In this document: piece after piece, positions 1 to 8,295 of the stretch
Layout of the letters: every line of letters begins with the position of its first letter
Position numbering within the stretch: the first letter of the stretch is position 1
From: JANXSS01 sp040385645
GTDB lineage: Bacteria > Pseudomonadota > Gammaproteobacteria > Burkholderiales > Burkholderiaceae_D
Direction of reading: 5' to 3'
Length of the DNA stretch: 64,000 bases
Assembly: GCA_040385645.1 (NCBI GenBank)
Contig: JAZKGZ010000002.1
Coordinates: forward strand, 82,659-146,658
Program-made: the position numbers and the translations under genes
The notes under the pieces: model-generated
Told to the model about the DNA's origin: nothing
The model's input: only the letters and a program-made list of their open reading frames with translations
The model's database searches: none

Positions 1-1
1 G

Positions 2-649
2 ACGGGACGGGTCCACTCCTTCCAGGAAAAACCGAAACCGGACGAGGCATTGTCGACCATGGCCAGTACCGGCATCTATCTGCTGGAGCCGGAAGTGCTG
101 GAGTTGATTCCCTCCGGAAAAGTGTTCGATATCGGCTCGGAACTATTTCCGCTGTTGATCGAAAAAGACGTCAAGTTTTATGCGCAAAATCGTGTATTTG
201 ACTGGATCGACATTGGTAACGTTAAAGATTTCTGGAGCGTATCTCAAAGTGTGCTGCGGGGCGAGGTTGAGCACATGATCATGCCGGGTACGCAAATTAA
301 ACCGGGCATCTGGGCTGGCCTCAACGTGCAAATCGACTGGACTGATACCGTAATCGAAGGACCGGTGTATTTAGGTTCGGGAACCAAGGTCGAGTCCAGA
401 AGCACCATCATCGGCCCTACCTGGGTCGGCCATGGCAGCCACATTTGTAGCGGTGCCGAATTGGCACAGTGCATTTTGTTCGAATACACGCGTATAACAC
501 CTGGCACGAAAATGGCGGAAATGGTCGTGTGTAAGGATTATTGTGTAAGTCGAGAAGGAAAAATGACTCACCTAACCGAAAGCCCATGTGAACGTTGGAG
601 TGACTCACGAGATCGACGTACGGCTACTCGCGGGGCTCAAGCAATTTAA
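2..649 (+). CDS. Sugar-phosphate nucleotidyltransferase, C-terminal part (5' end outside window)
   Basis: The open frame runs in from the left edge, so the N-terminal catalytic core is missing. What remains begins with a segment reading FQEKPKP and then STGIYLLEPEVLELIP, the end of an NTP_transferase (GDP-mannose or glucose-1-phosphate nucleotidyltransferase) domain. Next comes FDWIDIGNVKDFW, the conserved W-x-D-I-G-x-x-x-D-F segment of this family. A left-handed beta-helix-like stretch follows, with hexapeptide-type repeats around GPVYLGSGTKVES. Such enzymes make NDP-sugars for exopolysaccharide or LPS in the cytoplasm. The last 40 or so residues are unconserved in character. The ATG/TTG codons near position 50 are internal, not the start. 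The substrate cannot be told from this part. Confidence 0.85.
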   Translation, partial: TGRVHSFQEKPKPDEALSTMASTGIYLLEPEVLELIPSGKVFDIGSELFPLLIEKDVKFYAQNRVFDWIDIGNVKDFWSVSQSVLRGEVEHMIMPGTQIKPGIWAGLNVQIDWTDTVIEGPVYLGSGTKVESRSTIIGPTWVGHGSHICSGAELAQCILFEYTRITPGTKMAEMVVCKDYCVSREGKMTHLTESPCERWSDSRDRRTATRGAQAI

Positions 650-720
650 CTTCAAAAAATTTAATTTTAAATGTTAGTGTGTTTCTACAGGGTACGGTAC
701 CAGTAATGGTATCCGCACCG

Positions 721-1854
721 TTACCTGATTTGCCGCGGAAAGCTGACGGTAAATAACGTACCGTCAGACGCACTTGATCTGACTTTAATCGTACCGCCGT
801 GGGATATCGCAATCTCCCGTGCAATGAATAATCCCAGACCTAGGCTAGTTCCGAGCCGAGTATCGTCGATGCCGGTAGTTGCTAGTTGCACCAGAGGCTT
901 GAAAATCGACTCTAGCGCGTCCTCTGGAATCGGTAGCCCATAATTGATTACCTCGAACGTAATCGTGTCGTCATCGCAGCTTACATCCAACGACACCGCA
1001 CGGCCGGGTGCACAGTATTGTCCAGCATTGACCAATAGGTTCGTCAGTAACTGATGCATGCGATCAGGATCGAACGATGCCTCGATTGCATCGCTGGCGT
1101 GCATTGCATACGTCACCTCAGAATGCGTCGACGCTGCATCTTCCAGTGCGGCCTTACATACGCTGATGAAATCCGCCTGTTTTAATGCCAGTGGCATACC
1201 TTTGCCTAGCTGCGTTCGCGTAAATCCGATGAGGTCTGCAACCATATTACTCATCAACAGCGAACTTCGTCGTAACTTGACACCGATTTTTGTAACCTGC
1301 TCACGGCCGACCTCTTCTCGCTTGAGCATTTCACCGGCGAGGGTCATGGTCGACAACGGCGCGCGAAGATCGTGGCCCAGAATTGCCAAAAATAATTCGC
1401 GTGTCTCATCGGTTTTGGCGGAATAGGTGACGATCGATTCGGCAAGGGCTTGGTCGATGGCTTCATTAAAACGGATCATTTCTTGAACCGTGTCGGCGGA
1501 TAGCGCGTCGATACTTGGAAGCCATAGGCGCAGCACTGTCGCGCGTAAAGCACGATATTCGGCACTGAGCTGCAATAATGAAAATGCACTAGCTTGGCGC
1601 AATGCGCCGTGTACCGAAGCGGCGCTGCGTGGATCGCCTTCGTCGGCGGCTAAGCCTTTCGATTTCTCAGCTTGCTGATTGGCATTCTGTTGCGTCTTTA
1701 TGTCGATTGCAATCGCTTGCAGGATCCCTCTTGCATGATCTCTCAACGCTAAATCCGACATCGCGTCAGCGGCCGGATTTAAGGTGCGCGCGAACCCTTG
1801 CCACTCGCCGATTATTTCTTCCATCTTGGAGTTGATGAAGTCAAACAGTTTCAT
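721..1854 (-). CDS. Sensor histidine kinase with RsbRD-like N-terminal domain
   Basis: A 377-residue soluble histidine kinase with no predicted membrane segment. Residues 1-145 are helical and resemble the RsbT co-antagonist (RsbRD) N-terminal sensor domain. The HisKA H-box is FLAILGHDLRAPL with the phosphorylatable His near residue 161. The N-box is LLTNLLVNAGQY and the G2 box is GLGLGLFIAREI. The G1 box is degenerate (EVINYGLPIP where D-x-G-x-G is usual), so ATP binding may be atypical. No response regulator gene lies beside it, so its partner is unknown. Its promoter would lie between 1855 and the VanZ-like gene end. Confidence 0.85.
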   Translation of the reverse strand: MKLFDFINSKMEEIIGEWQGFARTLNPAADAMSDLALRDHARGILQAIAIDIKTQQNANQQAEKSKGLAADEGDPRSAASVHGALRQASAFSLLQLSAEYRALRATVLRLWLPSIDALSADTVQEMIRFNEAIDQALAESIVTYSAKTDETRELFLAILGHDLRAPLSTMTLAGEMLKREEVGREQVTKIGVKLRRSSLLMSNMVADLIGFTRTQLGKGMPLALKQADFISVCKAALEDAASTHSEVTYAMHASDAIEASFDPDRMHQLLTNLLVNAGQYCAPGRAVSLDVSCDDDTITFEVINYGLPIPEDALESIFKPLVQLATTGIDDTRLGTSLGLGLFIAREIAISHGGTIKVRSSASDGTLFTVSFPRQIR

Positions 1855-1903
1855 GGCGTTCTGCTTTCATTGACATGCGTCTAATAGGCTTGTCGCATTT
1901 AGC

Positions 1904-2326
1904 TTAGGTTCGTTTTTCTAAAGCTTGTAAGCGAGCGGTGGGAGAGAAGCGCGATAAAAGCGCAACGGTGATCAAGCTGGCCGTGCCATCCACGAGCCAA
2001 TCTTGCAAACTTGCGCGGCGATAAGGGAAATAGCTTTGAATATACTCGTCCAAAGCGCCCATCGCTAAAGCAATGATGAATGCCTGGAATAATGCACGGC
2101 GGCGGCTAGCGCCAGACCCCGTCGACAGCAAAAAAGTAATGGCCGCATAAGCCGTAGCGTGAAGCACCAGACCCGACGCAAATTCGCCTATCTCTGAGCG
2201 AACATTTGGTATAGCTCCCAGTACGACGATAAAAAAATACAGTAGAAACGCAGTCCGAAAGCGTAAGGTCCGGTAGCGCTCGCCGAACAGTACGATTAAA
2301 ACAGATGAAAGTACCGTAATTTGCAC
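1904..2326 (-). CDS. VanZ-like membrane protein
   Basis: A small four-helix membrane protein of 140 residues. The segment ALDEYIQSYFPYRRASLQDW is the signature of the VanZ-like family (an acidic E-x-x-Q-x-F-x-x-R-x-x-S-x-x-D pattern). Family members are linked to teicoplanin resistance in Gram-positives, but most proteobacterial copies have no known role. The start is a GTG; the frame stays open upstream into the rep gene end, so the true start is uncertain. It lies 59 bp downstream of rep on the same strand and may be read through from it. Confidence 0.75.
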   Translation of the reverse strand: MQITVLSSVLIVLFGERYRTLRFRTAFLLYFFIVVLGAIPNVRSEIGEFASGLVLHATAYAAITFLLSTGSGASRRRALFQAFIIALAMGALDEYIQSYFPYRRASLQDWLVDGTASLITVALLSRFSPTARLQALEKRT

Positions 2327-2385
2327 CAGACTCCAATCATCGCGGCCGCGGTCAGTATGTACAGCTTGAGTACCATCATTGATCG

Positions 2386-3687
2386 CTAAAAATTTTTTTC
2401 AGCGATCAACCAGTCAGTCAACGATGCTTTAACGATCATGTTGTTGACACCGTTCTTTTTGTAAAACGTTTTTAATGTCGTACCAGTTTGTTCGAGAAAT
2501 TCTTTTACCATCACGCTTTTCTCGCTATCGTTATCCAGCGCTTGGAATCGCGCCCACACGCCTGCTCGTCGTGCCAATATCTGTTGTTGCGCCATGATCG
2601 ATTCGGCCGAATGTTCCGCCGCAGGTGATTCGGCAGGCACGGCTGGTAAGGGGTTAGAGGCAGCCACTTGAAATAGGGGTGTTGTAACGTCTGCGTACCC
2701 GTGATCTAAGGCTTTTTGCAAGAAAGCGACTTTGTTAACCAGCGGCGGGCTCGTTGTGTTGCGTACGCGCGCCTCGACATACGCCAGATGCCGCACTAGA
2801 TAAGAAAGATCTTGCGCATATTTCCGGTGAATTCGTTCGGCTGTTTTTAACGGCGCTCCAATCGCCATGATCCGCTGCACGGGGCCATCATCGTTGCCTG
2901 CAGCAGGATCGGGTAAGGTTGAGACGATTTTAAGGATAGGAGTGCCTTGCATCGAATCCACGACATGCTTACGAAATACTCGAAATTGTAATTCACCGAC
3001 CTTACGACCAACCTTATGTTCGATTAACTCGACCCGAAGATCGGTGATTTCATTAATCTCCTCGATGGCGGTCATCACGACGTCACGTTTTAAAAATTTG
3101 TACTCGTAATTCGCCTTGCGCGAGCCTGTGAGGCGCGGCATCCATTCAGCGATCGTACCGCGATTTGTCAAGCCTCCCTCCCCTTTGCCATGATCGTTGC
3201 TGACGTATTGACAGCAAATCTCATAGAGTGCGATCGACGCACCCGAACGTAATCGCGTCATCATCTCCAACGAAATCTTGGTGAAGAAGCCACGGGGGTC
3301 GAGTAAGCGTGTCTGTATAATTTTTGGTAGCTTCCAAGTGACGATGGTCGGCGTACCTTTGCCGTCGATCAAGCCAGGTTCTTCGATCAAGCCCACATTT
3401 TTCCAAATTTCCCGCTCGCCATCACGAACATTCCAGTCCACACCAATAGCGCGAATGTCGCGCAAAATTTCTTTGACTTGGGTTCTGTTGGATCCTGACG
3501 AGCTTGCCGCGTCTAGCATTTCGCTCAACACGGCCGCATATTCTTCTTTCTCGCCCTGTTGTTGTGAAAACAACAGAATTACACTATAGAGCCTTCTCAC
3601 CAAATGCGTGATGCGTTGTTTGCCATTCGGCACGATCCCAATGGTTTCATTCGGTCGTTTAATTACATGCTTTAGGGCTTTTTCCAT
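2386..3687 (-). CDS. repA: Replication initiator protein (Rep_3 / RepB-type)
   Basis: A 433-residue plasmid- or chromid-type initiator. The N-terminal half carries the first winged-helix domain, with RRLYSVILLFSQQQ and the helix SGSNRTQVKEILRDI. The second winged helix follows, including LTNRGTIAEWMPRLTGSR and YEYKFLKRDVVMTAIEEIN. The C-terminal third, from about residue 260, is a helical extension. Length and layout match initiators of Burkholderiales megaplasmids and second chromosomes. It is transcribed away from parAB, and the iteron cluster lies directly upstream between the two. A -10-like GATAAT (3714-3719, minus strand) next to the iterons implies autoregulation by Rep binding. No clear Shine-Dalgarno was seen, so the ATG is the best but not a certain start. 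Confidence 0.85.
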   Translation of the reverse strand: MEKALKHVIKRPNETIGIVPNGKQRITHLVRRLYSVILLFSQQQGEKEEYAAVLSEMLDAASSSGSNRTQVKEILRDIRAIGVDWNVRDGEREIWKNVGLIEEPGLIDGKGTPTIVTWKLPKIIQTRLLDPRGFFTKISLEMMTRLRSGASIALYEICCQYVSNDHGKGEGGLTNRGTIAEWMPRLTGSRKANYEYKFLKRDVVMTAIEEINEITDLRVELIEHKVGRKVGELQFRVFRKHVVDSMQGTPILKIVSTLPDPAAGNDDGPVQRIMAIGAPLKTAERIHRKYAQDLSYLVRHLAYVEARVRNTTSPPLVNKVAFLQKALDHGYADVTTPLFQVAASNPLPAVPAESPAAEHSAESIMAQQQILARRAGVWARFQALDNDSEKSVMVKEFLEQTGTTLKTFYKKNGVNNMIVKASLTDWLIAEKNF

Positions 3688-4097
3688 GCCATGAGGCTAT
3701 CAGAACGGTGAAGTATTATCAAATGTTTCCTCACCAAATTTCCTTACATAAACGTGTCATATATTTCTCTCACCTTTGTATAAAGTTTGAATAATTTACT
3801 CACTTTAGTGTGAGAAAACACTCACCTTGACTATGAAAGATACGATATTTTCCTCACCAAGATAAGATATTTCTCTCACTAAAACGCCTTGAAACCCGCA
3901 TGAATTAAGAGTTTGTAGCGTTTCAAAGGTTTACAAGTTTTGTTTACAAATACATACAAGGAAAACGTGTGTATCTCCTGTCAAATATTCCAACCAAAAA
4001 ACGATTATCACTCCTGTAAAGTTCTACCGTCTGCATAATCTGGCAAAAACCGATTTTGAAAATGGTATATTCGGTTTATTGGCAAACAAGGAAAACA
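3688..4097. other. Putative replication origin region between rep and parA
   Basis: This AT-rich 410-bp stretch separates divergent rep and parA. It contains the CTCAC iterons, a -10-like element for rep, and at about 3930-3960 two TTTACAA words that could form part of an unwinding element or the parA promoter. No convincing coding frame was found. No perfect DnaA box (TTATNCACA) was found here, so initiation may depend mainly on Rep. Origin function is inferred from position and repeats. Confidence 0.7.
3726..3880. repeat. Iterons with CTCAC core (Rep binding sites)
   Basis: Six direct copies of the core CTCAC, each preceded by a T/A-rich lead such as TTTCCTCACC or TTTCTCTCACC, begin at 3730, 3769, 3799, 3821, 3853 and 3875. 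One inverted copy (GTGAG, 3810-3814) and one degenerate copy (CTTAC, 3743) are also present. From the second core on, spacings are 30, 22, 32 and 22 bp, close to two or three helical turns, so the sites face the same side of the DNA. The inverted copy pairs with the flanking direct ones, as in autoregulatory rep operators. Confidence 0.8.
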
Positions 4098-5282
4098 ATG
4101 CTCAATCCAAACTTGATTTTCGGTACTCCCGTGTCAATTCACGAACTGGCGAAGATGGCGGCAGATTCTGCAGACGTGTTAGAACAAGTTCGTGACAAGA
4201 TGCTCGAGCCTTTCCCGCGCAAACAAGCGCCATGCTTCTCCATTCCTCAGGTAGCGACACTCTGTGGTGTAGATAGAATTCAATTTAAAAACCTCACTAG
4301 AAAACACAACTTGCCGTTGGGAGAATTCAGAAACAGTGAGAAATCCCGCACTTACACATTGGAAGAAGCAATCACGTGTGTGAAAGCTGTTGGCAAGCGT
4401 TCGAGCAGGCCTGAAGGCAAACCCGGCAAGTTAATCGTCATTTCAAATTATAAAGGCGGTGTCAACAAAACGACTTCCGCCGTCTGTTTGGCCCAGGGTC
4501 TTTCTTTACGTGGATTGAAAGTGTTGTTGATCGACATGGACGGGCAAGGCTCTGCGACGATGCTTGCCGGGTTGTCCCCGGAACTCGAGATCGAACATGA
4601 CCAGACGATCATGCCTTTCCTATACGGCGAGCAAACCGACTTGCGTTACGCCGTGCGTGACACTTATTGGCACAACATGGATTTGATTCCAGCCTCCAGT
4701 GCATTATTGGCAGCTGAGTTTGTCATTCCAGCTAAAGCGCGGGATGCAAAGCTGCTTTCACAGGGGTATGAATTCTGGATGGAGCTTAGTAACGGTCTCC
4801 ACCCGCTTCGGGAAGAATATGACGTGATGGTGGTTGATACCAGTCCGTCATTAGGATATTTGACACAAAATGCGATGGTCGCCGCGGATGGCCTCTTGAT
4901 GCCCTGCCCCTTGGATGCGTTGGATTATGCCTCTAGTACACAGTTTTGGGGTGTCTTCGCAGAGCTTGCTGCGACACTGCCCAGCTTTGCGGCATCAAAA
5001 CATTATGATTTTGTGGAAATTTTCTTGACCAAGACTAAATCCGAGTCCGATCTGATGGCTTCGGCTGTTCGAGGTTGGATACAAGCTTCTTATGGAACAC
5101 ATCTAAGTGCTATTGGCATTCCAGAGAGCTCGGTGGCAAAGTCGGCGGCGACGCAACTGAAAACGATTTACGACTTGCAGAAACCCGATGGTTCCATCGA
5201 AGCTTATAAACGCTATAAAGAGCCTATGGACTCTTTTGTTGACCACGTCCTCGGTCAGCTCACACTTGCCTGGAGAAGATAA
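4098..5282 (+). CDS. parA: Partition ATPase ParA, type Ia with N-terminal HTH
   Basis: ParA drives segregation of the replicon together with ParB. The ATG at 4098 is chosen because AAGGA sits 5 bp upstream; an open frame continues to 4056 without a ribosome site. That gives 394 residues. Residues from about 45 to 110 hold a MerR-like helix-turn-helix (FSIPQVATLCGV) typical of autoregulating type Ia ParA proteins. The deviant Walker A reads KGGVNKTT, with Asn where chromosomal ParA has Gly; F-plasmid SopA and P1 ParA also vary here. Walker A' is LLIDMDGQGSAT and Walker B is VMVVDTSPSLG. The stop overlaps the parB start by one base. Confidence 0.9.
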   Translation: MLNPNLIFGTPVSIHELAKMAADSADVLEQVRDKMLEPFPRKQAPCFSIPQVATLCGVDRIQFKNLTRKHNLPLGEFRNSEKSRTYTLEEAITCVKAVGKRSSRPEGKPGKLIVISNYKGGVNKTTSAVCLAQGLSLRGLKVLLIDMDGQGSATMLAGLSPELEIEHDQTIMPFLYGEQTDLRYAVRDTYWHNMDLIPASSALLAAEFVIPAKARDAKLLSQGYEFWMELSNGLHPLREEYDVMVVDTSPSLGYLTQNAMVAADGLLMPCPLDALDYASSTQFWGVFAELAATLPSFAASKHYDFVEIFLTKTKSESDLMASAVRGWIQASYGTHLSAIGIPESSVAKSAATQLKTIYDLQKPDGSIEAYKRYKEPMDSFVDHVLGQLTLAWRR

Positions 5283-6217
5283 TGACCAAAATTGGCTCGA
5301 AGATTTTTGGGAAAACAGAAGGCATCAAACCACGAGAGCGGCTCGAAATGGTACCAACCCGCATCAAAACCAGTCCCGGCCTGTTTTTGGATACACAACA
5401 TCGCGCAGCGAAGCTAGAAGCGGAGAATGCTGCTTTACGCAATAGTTTGGTGAAAATTTCAGATTTAAGAATTGTCGAAGGGCGCAAAAGAAACTTAACC
5501 GATCAGGAGTTTCTTGAACTGAAAATTAATCTTGAATCTTTTCCGTTGATAAATCCGGTGACGATTCGCGCGCTTCCTTCTGGCGAGTATGAATTGATCT
5601 CAGGGCACAATCGCGTGCAAGCATTCATTGAGTTGGGGCGTTCAGAAATTGAAGCGAATGTGATTGACCTGGCAGAGGAACAAGTGTTGCCTGCGGCGTT
5701 TTACAGCAATTTACTTTCGCCATCGTTGCCAGATTATGAAAAATATCTTGGCTTCAAACAGCTTCAAGAAGCAACCGGCAAATCTCAATCGGACCTTGCC
5801 AAAGAAAGCGGCGTATCCAAAGCGATGATTTCGATGTTGTTTGCTTTCGACGAATTAAGTGCAAAAGCGCACGCATTACTATTTGCGCAGCCGCGTTTGT
5901 TAAGCGCTACGCTAGTAAATAAATTCAAACATTTGCCCTACGTGGACGAGGCTATCGCAAAATTGGCTTCAGGTGATATCACCCATCAACAAGCGATGCT
6001 CATCGCTTCGCAAAATCAGCAGCAAGGAATTGCAGTAGCAAGAACAAAGCCGATCGTGATCAAACGTGGCAAGCAACGTTTTGCCGAAATCAGTACACGA
6101 GGTTCTTCGGTAACTGTAAAACTATTTGACGACACCGCGGTTCCAGAATTTTTAGAGCTTATAGAAAACCTGGTTCGGCAAGCGGCGGGACAAAGTGAGA
6201 AGTCAACTAATTCGTAA
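5282..6217 (+). CDS. parB: Partition protein ParB
   Basis: ParB is the centromere-binding CTPase partner of ParA. The 311-residue protein has the N-terminal ParB/sulfiredoxin fold from about residue 55 to 145. Its nucleotide-binding segment reads SGHNRVQAFIELG, the GHNR form of the GERR motif of chromosomal ParB. The central HTH is KSQSDLAKESGVSKAMISML (about 160-185), followed by the repeat-rich helical linker and a short dimerisation end. The ATG overlaps the parA TAA (TAATG), so translation is coupled. Both genes form one operon divergent from rep. Confidence 0.9.
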   Translation: MTKIGSKIFGKTEGIKPRERLEMVPTRIKTSPGLFLDTQHRAAKLEAENAALRNSLVKISDLRIVEGRKRNLTDQEFLELKINLESFPLINPVTIRALPSGEYELISGHNRVQAFIELGRSEIEANVIDLAEEQVLPAAFYSNLLSPSLPDYEKYLGFKQLQEATGKSQSDLAKESGVSKAMISMLFAFDELSAKAHALLFAQPRLLSATLVNKFKHLPYVDEAIAKLASGDITHQQAMLIASQNQQQGIAVARTKPIVIKRGKQRFAEISTRGSSVTVKLFDDTAVPEFLELIENLVRQAAGQSEKSTNS

Positions 6218-6235
6218 CTTATTGATTTTAAACGA

Positions 6236-6250
6236 GTTCAAAGTTTGAAC
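6236..6250. repeat. 15-bp palindrome, candidate parS-like site
   Basis: GTTCAAAGTTTGAAC is a perfect inverted repeat (7+1+7) lying 19 bp after the parB stop. Plasmid ParB proteins often bind palindromes next to their own operon. The sequence differs from the chromosomal parS consensus, as expected for a secondary replicon. Only one copy was noticed in the window, and a terminator role is unlikely because no T-run follows. Confidence 0.4.
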
Positions 6251-6355
6251 ACTTTGTCTTTCGCCCGATTTATGGCGCGTTGATAGACGGCCGCCATAAT
6301 CTCAATCTTATTTTATTGCGTACAGTAAAGTACTGACATGAATTAGATGGTAGAT

Positions 6356-6365
6356 TTTACTCACC
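6356..6365 (+). repeat. Outlying iteron copy
   Basis: TTTACTCACC repeats the iteron word found upstream of rep (compare 3795-3804, TTTACTCACT) and is followed by TTTG as in the copy at 3764-3777. It lies 2.5 kb from the main cluster, across parAB. It could be a distal Rep site involved in handcuffing or expression control, or a chance match. Confidence 0.35.
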
Positions 6366-6640
6366 TTTGCACTATGCACACATGGAGTTGTCTATCGAAA
6401 AACCTTCTTCGTGGCTCCTCGGGGTATAAAAGCTTTTATTCATTTGATCAATCGTAAATTACTCGTCACCTCGCACAGCAAATAGTGATGCAGGCAGACT
6501 CTTCGCTGAGCAAATGATCAACGCTGGCAGCTGTCATCTAATATTTCATATCTCGAGATTTTGCTACGCTTTGCGGCAAGAGACGCGCTGATTCTAAGCT
6601 TTAAATCGTACGCAAGATGTCTTAAACACGTTCGTAAAAT

Positions 6641-6656
6641 ATGAACTATAGTTCAT
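6641..6656. promoter_or_regulatory. 16-bp perfect palindrome overlapping the start of the HTH gene
   Basis: ATGAACTATAGTTCAT is perfectly symmetric, and its last bases include the first bases of the ATG at 6655. Placement over the start of a gene for a DNA-binding-like protein suggests an autoregulatory operator. Confidence 0.5.
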
Positions 6657-7281
6657 GTTAACCATGGTAGACCACACTTCAACATATCGGCTCTCTCGCG
6701 AGCAGTTTCGGGCCTTGGCGCGCGAAAAAGGGTGGAAATTTAAGATGCTTGCCGAGCGATGGGGAGTCAGTCCTGAGTGGGTAAGCATCGTCAGCCGGGA
6801 TCCGAATCGGGATATCCGGTTCGACGATGCTTTGTTCGGTTTGCCAAACTTGCGTCATCTCGCCCGCGATTTGCGTAGGCGAGAACTGCAGGTTGATGAA
6901 GCGATGGCAAGATATCGTTTTTCGCAAGCTGCAACGCGAAAAAAGGCAGGTTTGCCAGGTTACAGATATCAAGGCTATCTCAATGTTGGTGCCATCGTCA
7001 CCACCGTTACGCAATTTGGCACGGTTGCCGAAGAAGGCACGCGCGGTGTCGTATTCGATGTACGCCAGAATAGTCTCGAAGAAATTTATGGCGTGATTTT
7101 CGAGCAGGGTGCAACAGAATGGTTCACTCCGGCGCTGGTAGATATTTATCTTGCGGGTACTGGCTTGGTTGCAACGGCTGCTACATCGTATTGCTACCTC
7201 GATAGCGCTTCACTACGCGTGGATTTTGAAATGGGTCGATTCGATTTCGATCCAGTGGGAATATCTAGCCGGGCCGGTTAG
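6655..7281 (+). CDS. Putative DNA-binding protein with N-terminal HTH, unknown function
   Basis: I do not recognise a named family. Residues 12-45 (REQFRALAREKGWKFKMLAE and the following SPEWVSIVSR) look like a helix-turn-helix of Cro/C1 type. The next 50 residues are basic. The C-terminal half is predicted alpha/beta with no catalytic motif visible. The start is uncertain: ATG 6655 and ATG 6664 are both in frame, and neither has a Shine-Dalgarno. It follows parAB and its upstream palindrome suggests autoregulation, so a replicon-maintenance or regulatory role is possible. It converges with the beta-lactamase gene, leaving only 13 bp between the ends. Confidence 0.6.
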   Translation: MLTMVDHTSTYRLSREQFRALAREKGWKFKMLAERWGVSPEWVSIVSRDPNRDIRFDDALFGLPNLRHLARDLRRRELQVDEAMARYRFSQAATRKKAGLPGYRYQGYLNVGAIVTTVTQFGTVAEEGTRGVVFDVRQNSLEEIYGVIFEQGATEWFTPALVDIYLAGTGLVATAATSYCYLDSASLRVDFEMGRFDFDPVGISSRAG

Positions 7282-7294
7282 ATTAATCTGCCGT

Positions 7295-8092
7295 TTAGTA
7301 TATTTCGGGCAGGGCGTTGATTGAAGCCAGAATTTTCCGGCCGATTTCTTGACGTTTTGCTAAATCTGCGAGGCGACCGGGCGTGTCGATGTTTAGCGCG
7401 AAGAATACTGGGCCGTCTGTCCGCTCTACCCAGCCCACCCACCAGCCGATCGTTCCGGTCCACCCGGTTTTGGCACGCAAAATCCAATCCGACCCGGCTT
7501 CGTTGATCATTACGTCCTTAACGAGACGTTGATGCTCGATTGGAAAGGCTAGTTTGTTGGCATACAGATGCCGCAAGAATGCGATTTGCTCTTCAGCCGA
7601 TATTGCTAGATCACCTTCGATCCAGAACGGTTTCCCACCGCTCGTGCGCATATTTCCGTATTGAATGCGTCGAAGGTAATCCTGCATTCGTTGCGCGCCC
7701 AGCTTTGCAGCAAATTTTTCATACACCCACACCGTTGAATTACGCATTGCTGAACGCAACGTTTGATTGGCGTTCCACGTTGGAATAGCGCGGCTGACAC
7801 CATCCCAAGCAATAACATCGAATTCGTCATGCAGCAGGTGCGCATCGAGCGCAAACAGGCTGTGGGGGATCTTGAATGTCGATGCGGGGGAAAAGCGAGC
7901 TTCGGCGCGTTGCCCATTATGAATAAAAACAGCGTTTTCCATGTTTCGGGCATCGACCACGATAATAGTCCCGCGAGCTTCTGCCTGCTTGAAAAATCGT
8001 GACCACTCTTGGCGTTCCTGCGCATACGCCATATGCACGCGTGGGGTAAGAAGAAAAGAAATCGTCGTAAGAAGTAAGTGGCGTCGGTTCAT
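7295..8092 (-). CDS. bla: Class D (OXA-type) beta-lactamase
   Basis: A periplasmic serine beta-lactamase that hydrolyses penicillin-type rings. The ATG at 8092 gives a 265-residue protein, the normal OXA length, beginning with a signal peptide that ends in AYA; a longer frame to 8257 lacks a secretion signal at its start. The catalytic S-T-F-K is in PASTFKIPHSL, the second motif is S-T-V in NSTVWVYE, the YGN motif is in IQYGNM, and K-T-G is in AKTGWTGTIGWW. FWIEGDLAISAEEQ matches the conserved W-x-E-G segment. All motifs are intact, so the enzyme should be active. No mobile element flanks it, which suggests a resident gene of an environmental species. The spectrum cannot be read from sequence. 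Confidence 0.9.
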   Translation of the reverse strand: MNRRHLLLTTISFLLTPRVHMAYAQERQEWSRFFKQAEARGTIIVVDARNMENAVFIHNGQRAEARFSPASTFKIPHSLFALDAHLLHDEFDVIAWDGVSRAIPTWNANQTLRSAMRNSTVWVYEKFAAKLGAQRMQDYLRRIQYGNMRTSGGKPFWIEGDLAISAEEQIAFLRHLYANKLAFPIEHQRLVKDVMINEAGSDWILRAKTGWTGTIGWWVGWVERTDGPVFFALNIDTPGRLADLAKRQEIGRKILASINALPEIY

Positions 8093-8295
8093 GGAAACAA
8101 AGTTTGGCATATGTCGGAGAAGCCAGGGCAGGGTGAATGTCGTTGCGCAGGACGTCACGGCATGACCAGGTGGGATGGAAGAGACAAATTCAAAAAATAT
8201 GGCTGGAATTGTCTTGGTTGCCTTGATGAAATTTTTCCCGGGCGCTACAGTGAGCATACGACCCCAGGCTTTTCCAAACCTTATTACGAGATGCC

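Larger units (their letters stand above)
6218..6654. other. Intergenic region after parB with repeats, no gene
   Basis: About 437 bp without a convincing coding frame. It contains a 15-bp palindrome just after parB (6236-6250), an overlapping CAAAGT/ACTTTG inverted pair (6239-6244 and 6251-6256), an extra iteron copy (6356-6365), and a 16-bp palindrome at the right end. The position behind parB and the symmetric sites suggest a centromere or regulatory region. This is inference. Confidence 0.5.
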
